NCBI GenBank assembly: GCA_032164295.1
Contig: JAJHTX010000007.1
Coordinates: 62,001 to 126,000 of the forward strand
Direction of reading: 5' to 3'
Source of the DNA: Inonotus obliquus
Taxonomy: Eukaryota > Basidiomycota > Agaricomycetes > Hymenochaetales > Hymenochaetaceae
DNA length: 64,000 nucleotides
Shown: positions 39,069 to 49,872 of the stretch, piece after piece
Layout: every line of letters begins with the position of its first letter
Position numbering within the stretch: position 1 is the first letter of the stretch
The notes under the pieces: model-generated
Told to the model about the DNA's origin: nothing
The model's input: the letters and a program-made list of their open reading frames with translations, nothing else
Databases searched by the model: none
Translations under genes and position numbers: made by a program

Positions 39069-42000
39069 ATGTCGTCTGTTCCTGTATCCACTAAAGTGGA
39101 TTTGAATCAGTGAGTCCATGGGCTCATCTCCGCTCCCCCAAGGAGATCACTTACTCACGCACTGTGAAGCTCAGTGACTATTACTGGTAACTGCTTTCTT
39201 GGAAGCATTTTGCTAGACCCAGAGAGCTAAGATGTTATCAACAGGCATCAAAGTTTCCTACAAAGCACCTCGGAGAAAATATCCTGTCTCTGTCCAAATT
39301 ATGATAGGCGACGAGGTGACGAATGAATCGCAGAAATATCGGAAGCACCAGGAAGTCTCTTGGGATCTCAACATGTGGGTTCTCCTCTACGGAAATTATA
39401 CACACTGACACACCTCGCTGGGACTACAGGCAATTTTCGTCCGAAGGAAAGCTCATAACCGTCATTAGGGAGCATCATAGGATCAAGCGAAGAGACAGAT
39501 ACATTAGGACTGGTGTTTCCGTAGCTGACATGGTCATGAAGCCAGTACTTGTAATTGACGGTGAGATGCTGAGCCAACTTTTGACTCGTTCCATGTTAAT
39601 GTTTTGTATTGCGGAACCAGGTGAGAAGGCCTTGTCAATGAGCATTTACTGCGAAACTGGCGGCCCAGTGGGTAGTATAGGGACTTCGATGCTATACATT
39701 GATCCGCTGAGCATTCACTTCTAGTTTGTTGAACTGATTCGTAAACTTATTGAGGAGGCGCAAGGTCGATTATCAAGCATGAAAACGTTTATGGAGAAGC
39801 TCGGAAGGGTGTGCGAGGCTTTGAATATTATTGTTGTTGTCGCGGAACCGCTGGGTGATGTCAGTTTTGGCGTTGTTTTATTCATGAACCTCTCAACTTA
39901 GTTGTTACTCAGACGCATCCCGCAGCCAAAGCCGCGGTTAAGGTGGCTACATTGCTTTACGAGGCAAGAATGCGATTTCTTCAAAGAGCAAGCTAATTCA
40001 TATTATATTGCTAGAGATGCAGAGTGCTGCAGGAGTGTCATGCAGCGGCAACCGAGCTTATGGAAGACATATCTTCTTTCCTTCCGTTCACGGAGATCCC
40101 GATCGAGCGCTGCAAGAGCTCACTGACTATACAGACTGTCGAATCTCTTCTCGAAACATTCGAGAAAATATCCAGGGCTATAATCCATAGTTCAACTGAT
40201 ACGATCCTTGGTAGGAATTCAGAACTAGTACATTGTTTGAGACTGACCTTACCGGAACAAGGGCTCCTTTTGAAGGACCAACTGGACTCAGTCAATGGTT
40301 ACAAGGAGAATCTCATAAGGTTGAAGGAGACATTCAACTGGTGTGTAAAGACGGAATTATGGAAGACGGTCTTACGCATAGGTGAGTTTATGCCGTTAAG
40401 ATTGGAAGTCACACTTAAACAGTTGTGTAGAAACGCACACATCAAACTTGCTTCTCGCACGTCTTCGACCTGTGGACACTGTTTTTTACGCCAGCGAGAA
40501 ATCGTGCTTCGAAGGGACCAGGAAGGGTACCCTCGAAATCATCGAACGCTGGTCATCGTCCGACTCAAATATCCTCTGGCTTCATGGTTTCGAAGGATGC
40601 GGAAAATCGACGATAGCACACACTGTTGCCCAGCTATTCGACGAGCAGAATCGCCTTGCTGGATGCTTTTTCTTCGATGGCCGCGGAGAACGTCGTGATC
40701 TCGAGGCAATCATACCTTCTGTTGCTCATCAGTTTTCAAAGGTGTATCAACCCTATTCCTCCTTCATTCTCAAACTATTGGAAGGACACGAGGGACGGAA
40801 CATTCACACGAGCCTCAGTTCTCAATTCAGTTTACTCTTGGAGGAACCTTTGATCAGGCTCTCAAAACCATCCATGGCCTTACATAATCCTCCCACGCAT
40901 CTGCCTTGGATCATTGTTCTGGATGCACTGGAACAGTGCAACAAATCGGAGCATTTGCGACGCTTCCTCGCTGGAACTGTAAGGCGCATCGCCGAGCTAG
41001 TTCCTTGGTTGAAAGTCTTTGTAAGTTGCAGGAACCTGCCGGAATTCGGCATACTGTCGGGGAGTGACTGTCAGGAGATAGACATAAGCGATCCACTTGT
41101 TGACTGCGAGCATGACATAGCTGCTTATGCGAAGTATCAGGCAAATAGGGAAATGATTCCGGTGGAAAGGATGCTTTCTCAAGTCTACAAGTTACCAGGG
41201 ATGCATGCGAGGATCCGAGTACTGATACAGAGGCTAGATGCGCTGAGGATCGGTAACGGCGTTGAAGCAGGAGAGATTGAAGTCGAGAAGCTAGGAATGG
41301 ACGGACTGTTTCACCTCTCTATCCTTGCCATCATGTCCCGACCAGGATACGCCGAAGATATGGTGCCAATCACCCGCAGTGTGATAGCAGTCGTCGTTTT
41401 CGTCACTGCGATCAGTGACAAGCCACCAACACGGGACATGTTGCTCCAGGTTTTGAGACCATTTTGGCCGGCGGTCACGTCGGATGCATTATTGGAGGTC
41501 CTCTGTTCTCTCTGGCCGATTTTATCAATCGATGGATCCGAAGTCAAGTTACTATTCCCAGCAGGTCCGTGTCTCGGCCTCCTGTCTGACAAACAGAGAT
41601 TCGGTGTCTTTGCCGTCGACATCGATATAATCGGGAACCGAGTGGCCCGACGATGCTTAGACGAGATGGATGCTCATCTTCAATTTATCATTTGTAGACT
41701 GGATGCATCTTATCTTCGGAACAAGGATACTGAGTATCTCGCGGACAGGATCAAGTCGCGTATTCCTGAGATGCTGTACTACTCGTGCCTGAGCTGGATG
41801 GATTGTATCATCAAATCCGGGAATGCTCAGGCCTTCAGCAAAATCGTGGCCAACTTTCTTCGCTCCCCAAAAATACTAGTCTGGATTGAGGTACTCAGCC
41901 TGACCGGAAGGTCGAGAAAGTCTAAGGGGATTCTTCTGAAGTGCATTGATTTTTTCAAGGTGAGCACGGTTAGGCAAAGATTGATTACCTCTTAAACGTT

Positions 42001-43319
42001 CTGAGTAGGACTATGACGACGTTTGCGAAGTGGCGAAGGAACTTCACGACTTTATTTCGAGTAACGACACTGCAATGGAGCTCAACGTACCACACGTATA
42101 CCTATCTACATCAACATGGCCGCCGGAAAATTCGTTTCCTAACAGGCGTACCCTGCACTTTACTTCGAATCGTTCCAAGATTGCGTTCGAAAGCTCAGCG
42201 ACTAAAGGGACGACTAAACGCCTTGTGGTTTCTGGAAGTGAGATTCGGTGCTCGACATACTCCACGGACGGCAACAAAATTGTCACTGGACATGTGGATG
42301 GTACGCTGAATATCTGGGACGGGCGGACGGGAGTGCATTTGCACGGATCTCTCGGCGGACACTCCTATTGGACTTTATCTGTAGCGTTCTCTCGAGATGG
42401 GAGGAGAATCGTCTCTGGATGTTTTAAGGAGTTACGGATCTGGGATGCGCTAAGCGGTGATCCTGTCGCTCGGCCATTCCAGACAGAGTCACCTATTGGA
42501 GTTGTCGAATTCTCCCCTGGCGGAAGCAGGTTCGTCTCTGGTGACGAGGATGGCAGAATTCAGATATGGGACGCTCGCATAGGTGGCGTCGTCGTCGAGT
42601 CGCTGGAGCGTCACAAAAAATGGGTCCAGGCCATTGCATATTCACCGGATGGAAACAGAATAGTCACCGGATCTAATGACTATACGTTGCGCATATGGGA
42701 TGCAAACACAGTAACATCGATTGGCAATCCGCTCATAGGTCACACGGGCACCGTTATGGCTGTTGCATACTCTCCAGATGGCAGCAAGATAGTTTCAGGA
42801 TCTGCTGATAAAACAGTGCGAATATGGGATGCACAAACTGGCGAGCAACTTGGAATGCCGTTGGAGGGCCATGAAGATTATGTCGGGGACATTGGCTATT
42901 CTCGAGATGGAAGCAGGCTTCTATCGAGTTCATATGATGAAATACGAATATGGGACGCGTACAGCGTTGAGCCAATCGGTGCTGTACATCGAGGAGAAAG
43001 CCGGTGGGATACAGAGAAGCAATGTTTCACGTCCATACCAAACTGGTGGCCTAGCAGAAAAGAGCCGAAGGTACAATCACTCCTATTCTCCGCCAATCCG
43101 TTGTACATCCCGGAGGACGGATGGATTCGAACATTAGATAACGATCTCCTCTTATGGGTCCCTCCAGATCACAGGGGTTGCGCATGCCACACGACCCAGG
43201 ATAGCACGACCACCAGGGATGAACACGACGAATGCATTCTGAACTCCGAGTGGGGGAAGCTCTTCCATGGGAAGGATTGGGCGAAGATCATGGGTGTTGA
43301 AGGGACGGAGGGTGAATAG
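39069..43319 (+). CDS. C2-NACHT-WD40 STAND protein (fungal NLR-like)
   Basis: Ten exons: 39069-39109, 39170-39186 (17 nt), 39245-39374, 39430-39560, 39621-39667, 39725-39859, 39913-39963, 40015-40381, 40431-41959 and 42009-43319; 3759 nt, 1252 residues. An N-terminal C2-like domain (about 15-120) contains YPVSVQIMIGDE and KALSMSIYCETGG. A helical region follows, then a NACHT NTPase near residue 320 with Walker A GFEGCGKST and Walker B WIIVLDAL. Six WD40 repeats run from about residue 870 (IVTGHVDGTLNIWD, IVSGSADKTVRIWD and others). Such proteins are incompatibility or immune receptors in fungi, and a sensor role here is inference. Intron 39964-40014 starts with GC. The repeats are diverged from one another, unlike fast-evolving HET receptors. 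Confidence 0.85.
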
Positions 43320-43914
43320 GTCCTGCTTTATTATATGTACGCATCAAAGAGTAATGTGTAATTGTAATTGTCGAACAAGCGACAAAGGACGTACAACGAA
43401 TAATCAACCTCGCAGTTCTTTCTAACTACTGCCCAACATGGTCAACATTCATCCCAGATGATCTTGGATCCCTATGACCTCTGTCCACTGATTCTCTTCT
43501 TACTCAGTCCCGTCTTACTGACTCGGAGACGGACGCGCATCGTGGGTGTGGGTGGCAGAAATCTAGTGATAGTGATCAGAAACTTACTCAGTTTATCATC
43601 CCCGTAAGAACAAACGAAACACTGCAATACGACGGAACGAGGGGACGAGTCATCTTCACGCAACTGAAGCAGCTGCAAAGACAGATATAGAGAACCAAGA
43701 ACCATGCGGCATTTTCCTCTACAGGAGTGGGTAGGTCATACCCACATTGAAGCCAGCGGAATCCGCGTGTCCAGTTCTACCCGTTCATGAAGAGTCCACC
43801 ACGTATCGCACTAGAAGAGTCGTATGAGCACAAGGGAGTTAACCACTGCAAGAAAGCCCCGCTCTGTCACTCACCCCTTGTGCTCATCCCGGTCAAAAAT
43901 CAATCCAACGAGTC
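43320..43914. other. Intergenic, no gene recognised
   Basis: 3' region of the STAND gene. A 77-codon minus frame (43472-43705) has no motif. Confidence 0.5.
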
Positions 43915-44290
43915 TTATCCCAGCGGTCGATAAGCCTTCCACGAGTCCTTACCTCTGCGAGATCTCTGCTCAACCAGTCCTCCACGTCTCCTCCCTGCGA
44001 GCCCGTATAATCGGGTGTATGTGCGTCTTCGGGTAGATCACATCACTGAATGCAAGCCTTTCTCTCCGGCGGCAAGAACGAGATAAATAGGACGAAGCGC
44101 GTCGGGACTTGTACGATGGTCTGACGCAACTTGCAGAATTATGCAAGGAAAGGGTCCATAATTCCTTAGGGAGGAGTTGAGTTTGGTCGATATTCCATTG
44201 CACTGAGGCCGCATTATTTGTGAGACGGGGAATAGGACACGCCGACCGAAGGAGTCAATGAGTCATCCACCAAATTGGGCTTATGTAAAC
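43915..44290 (+). pseudogene. Glutathione S-transferase relic
   Basis: Scattered frames match the C-terminal half of the intact GST at 24626-25578: LLPASPYNRVYVRLRVDHIT (intact copy LLPADPYDCAFTRLWVDHIT) near 43975-44050, then DLYDG-like and EELSLVDI near 44120-44200. Frame changes and stops separate the matches, so no protein can be read through. It sits upstream of a DUF6533 gene, the same order as in the mirrored copy at the right edge. Confidence 0.8.
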
Positions 44291-44800
44291 GGAGTCACGG
44301 AGTGATACACGCTCTTACGACGTGGTGATCTGTGCGTGCTACTTTGGCGATGAAAGAACGATCGCGGTTTTCATCTCATCCTCCTTCTCCACAGCATCTT
44401 CAGAGCAAGAGGAGTGCCTACTGATTTCGATGAATCTTACTGCGGCGTTTTTCTAGTCGGGAATATTGTTTGTTTGCTTCTACAAAACTTCATAAGTTGC
44501 ATTTCAAAATCTAGGCTCGTGAATCGATAGTCCTAGTTGCTCATACTCCGTTCTCTCCGTGTGGCATAAATTAAATGAGTCGAATGCACCACGAAATAGA
44601 CAACATGCGGACTTCGAAACTCTTCTGAACTGATCCAGCGGCCAGGTGAAACAATGATGCTCGGATGCCCGGGCCATCGACGGATGCAAAGCGTAGCAAA
44701 TGCGGAGTACGAGAAGTATGAAAGAGTGACATACAAATATAGTCTGAAGGCTCGTCCCCGATACCTAAGTCCACTCTCACTGCATACGTTTGCTCTACGG

Positions 44801-46421
44801 ATGGCTCTTGCTACCAGATCAGATGTCGAACCTATTCCCCCCAGTCTACTCCCGACCTTTGTGAGGGTAGGTACTACAGAGCAGTACTTTCAAGTAGCCA
44901 CCCTCAGTGTCCTGGTCTATGATGCCCGTGAGTAATACATGCAAGGATCGTGAACCGAGTACTGACAGCTGTAAAAGTTATTACCTTGGATAGAGAGGTA
45001 TGATAAGTCTCCTGTTCGCTCTCTGGGATCGTGAAAGAAATGACTGTCTGATAACTTAGGCAAGATATTTCTGGGTACGATTACCAATCTTCTGCCCTTG
45101 TTGAGGGTCACGCTGACTGTTGTGCCGGTATAGAAACTTCCGAATAAACCCGTGGATTTCGTGTACTTTATGGCAAGTATTAACTTTTGTAAATACGAAA
45201 AGGTGAATAAGGAACATACCAGAACCGCTACATTGGAATCTTCGGTGCTATTTCGAGGCTCTTTTGTAAGTTGATTGGTTTAATGGCCACTGTGGTAATA
45301 CTAAATTGGAGCAACCAAGCGAACTCGTTTTCTGCGACACTTGCCTTGTGAGTTCGATCATGGAAAGTTGTTTGACCACTGATCAACTCCAGACTAGGTG
45401 TATGTCGTCAAACTTCATCAGTTCGGATATGAGAAGAATGACGCGATTCAGGTAATTCTGCTGCATGGACCTTCAATATATCCAGTGAGCATTTGTCATC
45501 ACGAGTTCTGAAACTCGTCGCTGACGGTTTAGTAGACTGGATAACCATCGTTTTAATCGACTGTAAACATTTCAAGGCTTTGTTCTCTTACTCGTACTCA
45601 TACTCTGGATAGATATCCTAATGATTCGCGTACTTGCGCTGTTCTCTCAGGGTAGGAAGTATTTGCTTACGATGCGCCATGCTCACACTGAACAGATAGG
45701 ACGATGGCCATATTCTTGAAAGCGTTACTGGTGTTGGAGGCCATGTCTAAACTAGGGTTGATGATATACATCATTATACTAGAACACTGTGCGTCATATG
45801 TTTATTGGATTGAACAGAGCATCTTACCTTGCTTTTAGTTGCAGTTGGCGGGTTCGCAACTATGACATTCTGTGGTACCGACAACCTCCCTCCGTGGCGG
45901 CTTGGAATTGTCGACTGGTGAGCAACGCAGGGTAATCTGAGCAAGCACTCATCTCGATTTAGGGTGATTCCACTAGTGTACGGAATGATACTCATGGCGC
46001 TCGCACTATACAAGGCTGCAGAGTTTTGGAGGATGTCTTCCGGATTCAAGGGGTTCACGCTTGTGAAGGTTCTCATAAAGGACCAAGTGATGTACTATGC
46101 ACTGTACGTAAGCCTCTGCATTTCCAGGCTCATCAACTGATACTTAAGACACTCGAAAGCGTCATCGCCTGCTGTGTGTTTGACATATTACAGTACAGAG
46201 TGCAGGTTTCGAATGACTTCCTGTCGGGTGTGCTGGGTGGTCTCGGAAACCCTTCGTTTCTCAGCGTTCTCGGGAGTCGAATGTTATTCAATCTGAAGGA
46301 GGCCGGAGAACGAGGTCAGAACGGGGGCACGAGCTACAAAGCGTCATCGAGTACGATAAGTGAGATGGATTTTGCCGAGGCTGGCAACCTGCAAAAGTAC
46401 ATTCTCGCTGTTCATACTTGA
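44801..46421 (+). CDS. DUF6533 seven-helix membrane protein, copy A
   Basis: Fungal membrane protein of unknown function with seven predicted helices. About a dozen exons, starting MALATRSDVEPIPPSLLP (44801-44927, then 44969-44997 VITLDRE and a 15 nt exon 45060-45074 ARYFW). Later exons give NRYIGIFGAISRLF, VYVVKLHQFGYEKNDAIQ, WITIVLIDCKHFK, ILMIRVLALFSQ, VAVGGFATMTFCGTDN and VIPLVYGMILMALALYKAAE. The cytosolic tail, ending at 46421, includes SRMLFNLKEAGERGQN. A homologue in opposite orientation lies at 61047-62635, and most differences between them are in third codon positions. The junction after 45134 (FMA to NRY) is not settled. Upstream is a GST relic. Function is unknown; a receptor-like role is sometimes assumed for such proteins. 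Confidence 0.8.
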
Positions 46422-46485
46422 TACGCGGAATATCTGATCAAGGTTTAGGGAAAGTGTAACCATGCCCCAGTAGACATACAGTGAC

Positions 46486-46778
46486 TCAAAAAACTGATGC
46501 AATGATCGACATTTTTCATTGTTTCGTCAATAACTGCGCAACCACTGCGGACATGTGCTAGTAAAAATATGTATTGGAAAGCACTCAATCCCGACTTTCC
46601 AACAGTATACGTTGTGTAGAATAATTCGAAATAATGATTGAGTTACGCTGTGTCGAAAATACACTAACATTGAATCAGTTTTTTGACTACCAGTCCTGAA
46701 ACCAATGATTCATGCGTAACTCAACAAATATAACTTGTTTCTTTTGCAAAAATTCAAGGATGTAGCATCATGCTACAT
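46486..46778. repeat. Cluster of nested inverted repeats, MITE-like relic
   Basis: Four inverted pairs lie within 300 bp of AT-rich sequence: TCAAAAAACTGATGCAATG (46486-46504) with its near-complement at 46668-46686 (18 of 19); TTGGAAAG (46574-46581) with CTTTCCAA (46595-46602); TTGAGTTACGC (46638-46648) with GCGTAACTCAA (46714-46724); and ATGTAGCATCATGCTACAT (46760-46778). The outer pair bounds ~200 bp and could be the ends of a small Tc1/mariner-type element, but I see no clear TA duplication. Confidence 0.5.
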
Positions 46779-47838
46779 AAGTAAATGATATAGGTTTCAT
46801 GGACATCGTATAGATTATACCTGATTGATGAGACACGGTAGAATTGACCAATTTGGCTGAGAAATAGTCATTTTTGACATTATATGCTCTGTATAAAATC
46901 TGATTCTGACCGGAATCACTTGAAACATGGAACACATAAAGATATAACATACATACACCTGACTCATTCAGCTGGACTCGATCTAAACTACAATAGAGGA
47001 TGAAGCTATCAATTTATGTCGAATAGACCCAATTTCAGGTCTTATTCAGTGATAGAACAATTGCAGACTCAGTATCTTGCTTTACAAGCACTTCCTTATT
47101 TACAATTCAATGAATTAGGTGAGTGTATGTTAGATCTCAAGAGCCTGAAGAGAAGTACGAGTGGGCTCGTTATCGAATTTTGTGACGAATACGCCTTTAT
47201 GCGTTCTCAGCGTTTGTGCTTTCCATTACTAATGTATGAGCAATGTGATTGAGCGGAAGGGGGAGTACTGGGTACGGAGTGGACCCATCCTTAAATCCTG
47301 TGATGATTGCGTCTTCTGGGGTCTCCAATCTTCGTGTCTTTGATATTGATGTACGGGTACTGTGATAAGTTGTATTTACAGCCGTTTGCAGAAGTTCCGA
47401 GTTTTCCAAAAGTCGACACGTGCATTTTGCGTGATTTTTTGTTATCTCTCGTTTATCAAAAATCATGCCTTTGCTTCGACAGAGCGACGCCATCAGTCCT
47501 AAGCGATGCCGACGATAATCTCACAGATGCATTTCACATATCTAAATTTCTTCACATCAGGTTCATCATAATTGAAATTCAGCATTTCAACATTCCCCAT
47601 CACTGGAGATCCCCCCAAGAAAAGAGGTCAAAAAAAAGGGAATAAAAAGTCCGTTGATGCCGTTACTGCACCACCAAGGGAGAGAAAAAATTGCTCTGCG
47701 CCCGGCAACCACTGTAACGCCGCTCAATGTCCAGACCAGAGACCCAGGAACGACGCGTGGGTAGCCGGTCGCCGCCTTTGCCGTCGCTCGCTCTTGACTT
47801 TCACGCAGGCGCCGAAAACACCGACGTCGGACCGCACT
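46779..47838. other. AT-rich intergenic region, no confident gene
   Basis: Contains short plus frames (47016-47252, 47307-47645, 47572-47853), the last with a basic stretch PPKKRGQKKGNKKS. These could be remnants of a mobile element but match nothing I can name. Confidence 0.4.
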
Positions 47839-49872
47839 CTACCCGAAGATTGAGCATCCAAACGCATCGTTACCCTCTCGCGTAAAGGTAATGATATGAT
47901 CTGTGGTTACCTGGCGGTTAAAAACACCGATCGTTAGGTTGAAGAGATGTCATAACGTACCTCCGAGAGAATGAGTCGTAAATCCGATCTCGCAGTAACA
48001 ACTAAACAAAAAGGCGAAACGATGAGCACAGACTCAGGCAGCGATTCTGAAGGTCAGATCATCTTACTAATAATCTAAGGGAAAAACCGAAAGGGAGAAA
48101 TAAAGCAAAGAATCAGTGCGCAAGAACATACGAAAAAATTGGTCTCGTACAGATCCATTTGCGCTTGAATACTTTCACTTCTGTCCTTCCTTTCTCACCT
48201 GCCATAGCTCTTGGATATTCCTCGCGCAGAGCCGGCTCAATTACATCGTCGAATCGCGTCAAGAAACGTCGTCGCCATTCACGTAACGTCCGGGCATAAT
48301 GTGGCCCTATATTGGAAACAGAATCGACGACAAGCCGTCCACGTGAACCACTCGTAATGGACTGAACAAGCAACGTTAGCGTTGGTAGGATGCCGCCTGG
48401 AAAGACTAGGGATGGCTTAGAGTGAGGATGGAGCAAGAGGGGCGACAGAAGTTATAATTACTCTGAAACGGATCGTCGTGAGCAATTTCTTTCCGTAAGA
48501 ACTAGACATTCGAAGTCACTCACCCATTTCCGTATGAAGTCTATTTCATTTGAATAACGCTCGAACCCTAAGAATCAAGGTAAATATGAGCAGTAAGCGC
48601 GACTGGACTGACCATACGTACTTGCTTCGGGAATCGTGATACTTTGAATCACGCCAACACCAATGTGAGGCTTCAAGGCCCAGTCCACCACTCGGAAGTA
48701 TTCCTCTAGATATTCTAGTCCGACAGCCTCGATCATTTCAATGCTGACCACACGATCAAAACTGCCCGCCCAATCCTCTGGCATAGCGCGGTAATCCATT
48801 AGATGTACTCTTACACGCTCTGAAACATCTTCTCCCGCCTTCGCAATACGTTCGCGAGCAAGTGTTTGTTGGTGAACTGAGAGCGTAATAGTATCAACAG
48901 TCGTCCCTGGGAATCGAGTCGCGATCCGTGAAGCCATGGAGCCCCATCCAGAGCCGATCTCGAGCACGCGTTGCCCAGCTTCGATACGAGCACATCGAAT
49001 TATATGATCAAGCTTATGCATCTGAGCCTCGCACAGTTCGTCAACTTCATCCGTTACCGAGTTTGGTTCATTGTTGGGAGTGGCGGTTGCCGTAGTGATG
49101 GGTGTAGGTAAATCGTACTTCATTTTCGCCTGTACACGAGGTGGGATCTCGGAAGGCAAAGAGAGTGCAAGATCGCCATCCAAGTCCTTGAAAATTGCAC
49201 AGGAATAGGTCATATCTTCGGACAAGAAGCCCTCAAACATTTTGTTCGATATGTCATAATGCGCGGAGATGTTCGAGCGTGAGTTGCTGAGGGAATTGAT
49301 GAATCGTAACGAAGTAATCTTCTGCGGGAGCGAGAACAAGTAGGAAAAGCGAGAGTCTAAATTCTGAATTCTAGCCCTGTTGAGAAGAAATATCTGAAAC
49401 GAAAAGAGTCACATTAGAGTGGATCTTCGCAGAGACAAAAGTGCAAACCTTGAAGGTAGAAATCAAGTCTTCACATTCGACTTCGCCGTACATGTACGCT
49501 TCGGCGAAACCAAGGTCACCCATCGTAGCAAGTCGGATCCAGAAGACATCACTTTTGACTTTAATTTCAGACTGTAATCCAGGTGCAGCGCCTGAATGAG
49601 TAGTTGGGAAAGTATATGTTCGCCTTTCGGTTACAATCCTCAGCTGGCCCTCGCTGATGCTCTGAAAGACACTGTGAACATGCGTAAGAACAAAAATTGG
49701 GAAGATGTCCAAACTTGACCACTCACCCTGTTATGGCAGTCTCGGCGAGCTTGGCAGCCGGTGCCGCCGCTGCCCGAAAAGCGCTCTCACTGAGAAACTG
49801 CCACGCTGAGTCGACAATACCCAATACCGACAAAGGGTGGCGTGCGGGTGTGTCCAAGAGCTGTTTCGACAT
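47839..49872 (-). CDS. Cyclopropane-fatty-acid synthase-like methyltransferase
   Basis: SAM-dependent enzyme of the CFA synthase family, which adds a methylene or methyl group to unsaturated acyl chains of phospholipids. Eight exons: 49872-49727, 49659-49449, 49393-48622, 48567-48524, 48415-48151, 48074-48068 (7 nt), 48001-47961 and 47900-47839; 1548 nt, 515 residues. Residues about 120-160 precede the marker YDISNKMFEGFLSEDMTYS. The SAM motif is VLEIGSGWGS, followed by SVHQQ, FDRVVSIEMIEAVG and FPGGILPTL. The 7 nt exon ATTATTA restores KRKWIYYYCYCEIGF, the family's C-terminal signature. The intron 48416-48523 (108 nt) is longer than the others and could hide another tiny exon. Membrane lipid modification is the likely role. 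Confidence 0.92.

Noticed and set aside
47572..47853. Basic frame with PPKKRGQKKGNKKS as a transposase or chromatin protein remnant
   Set aside because: Too short and without a second supporting motif; overlaps the 3' end of the CFA gene.
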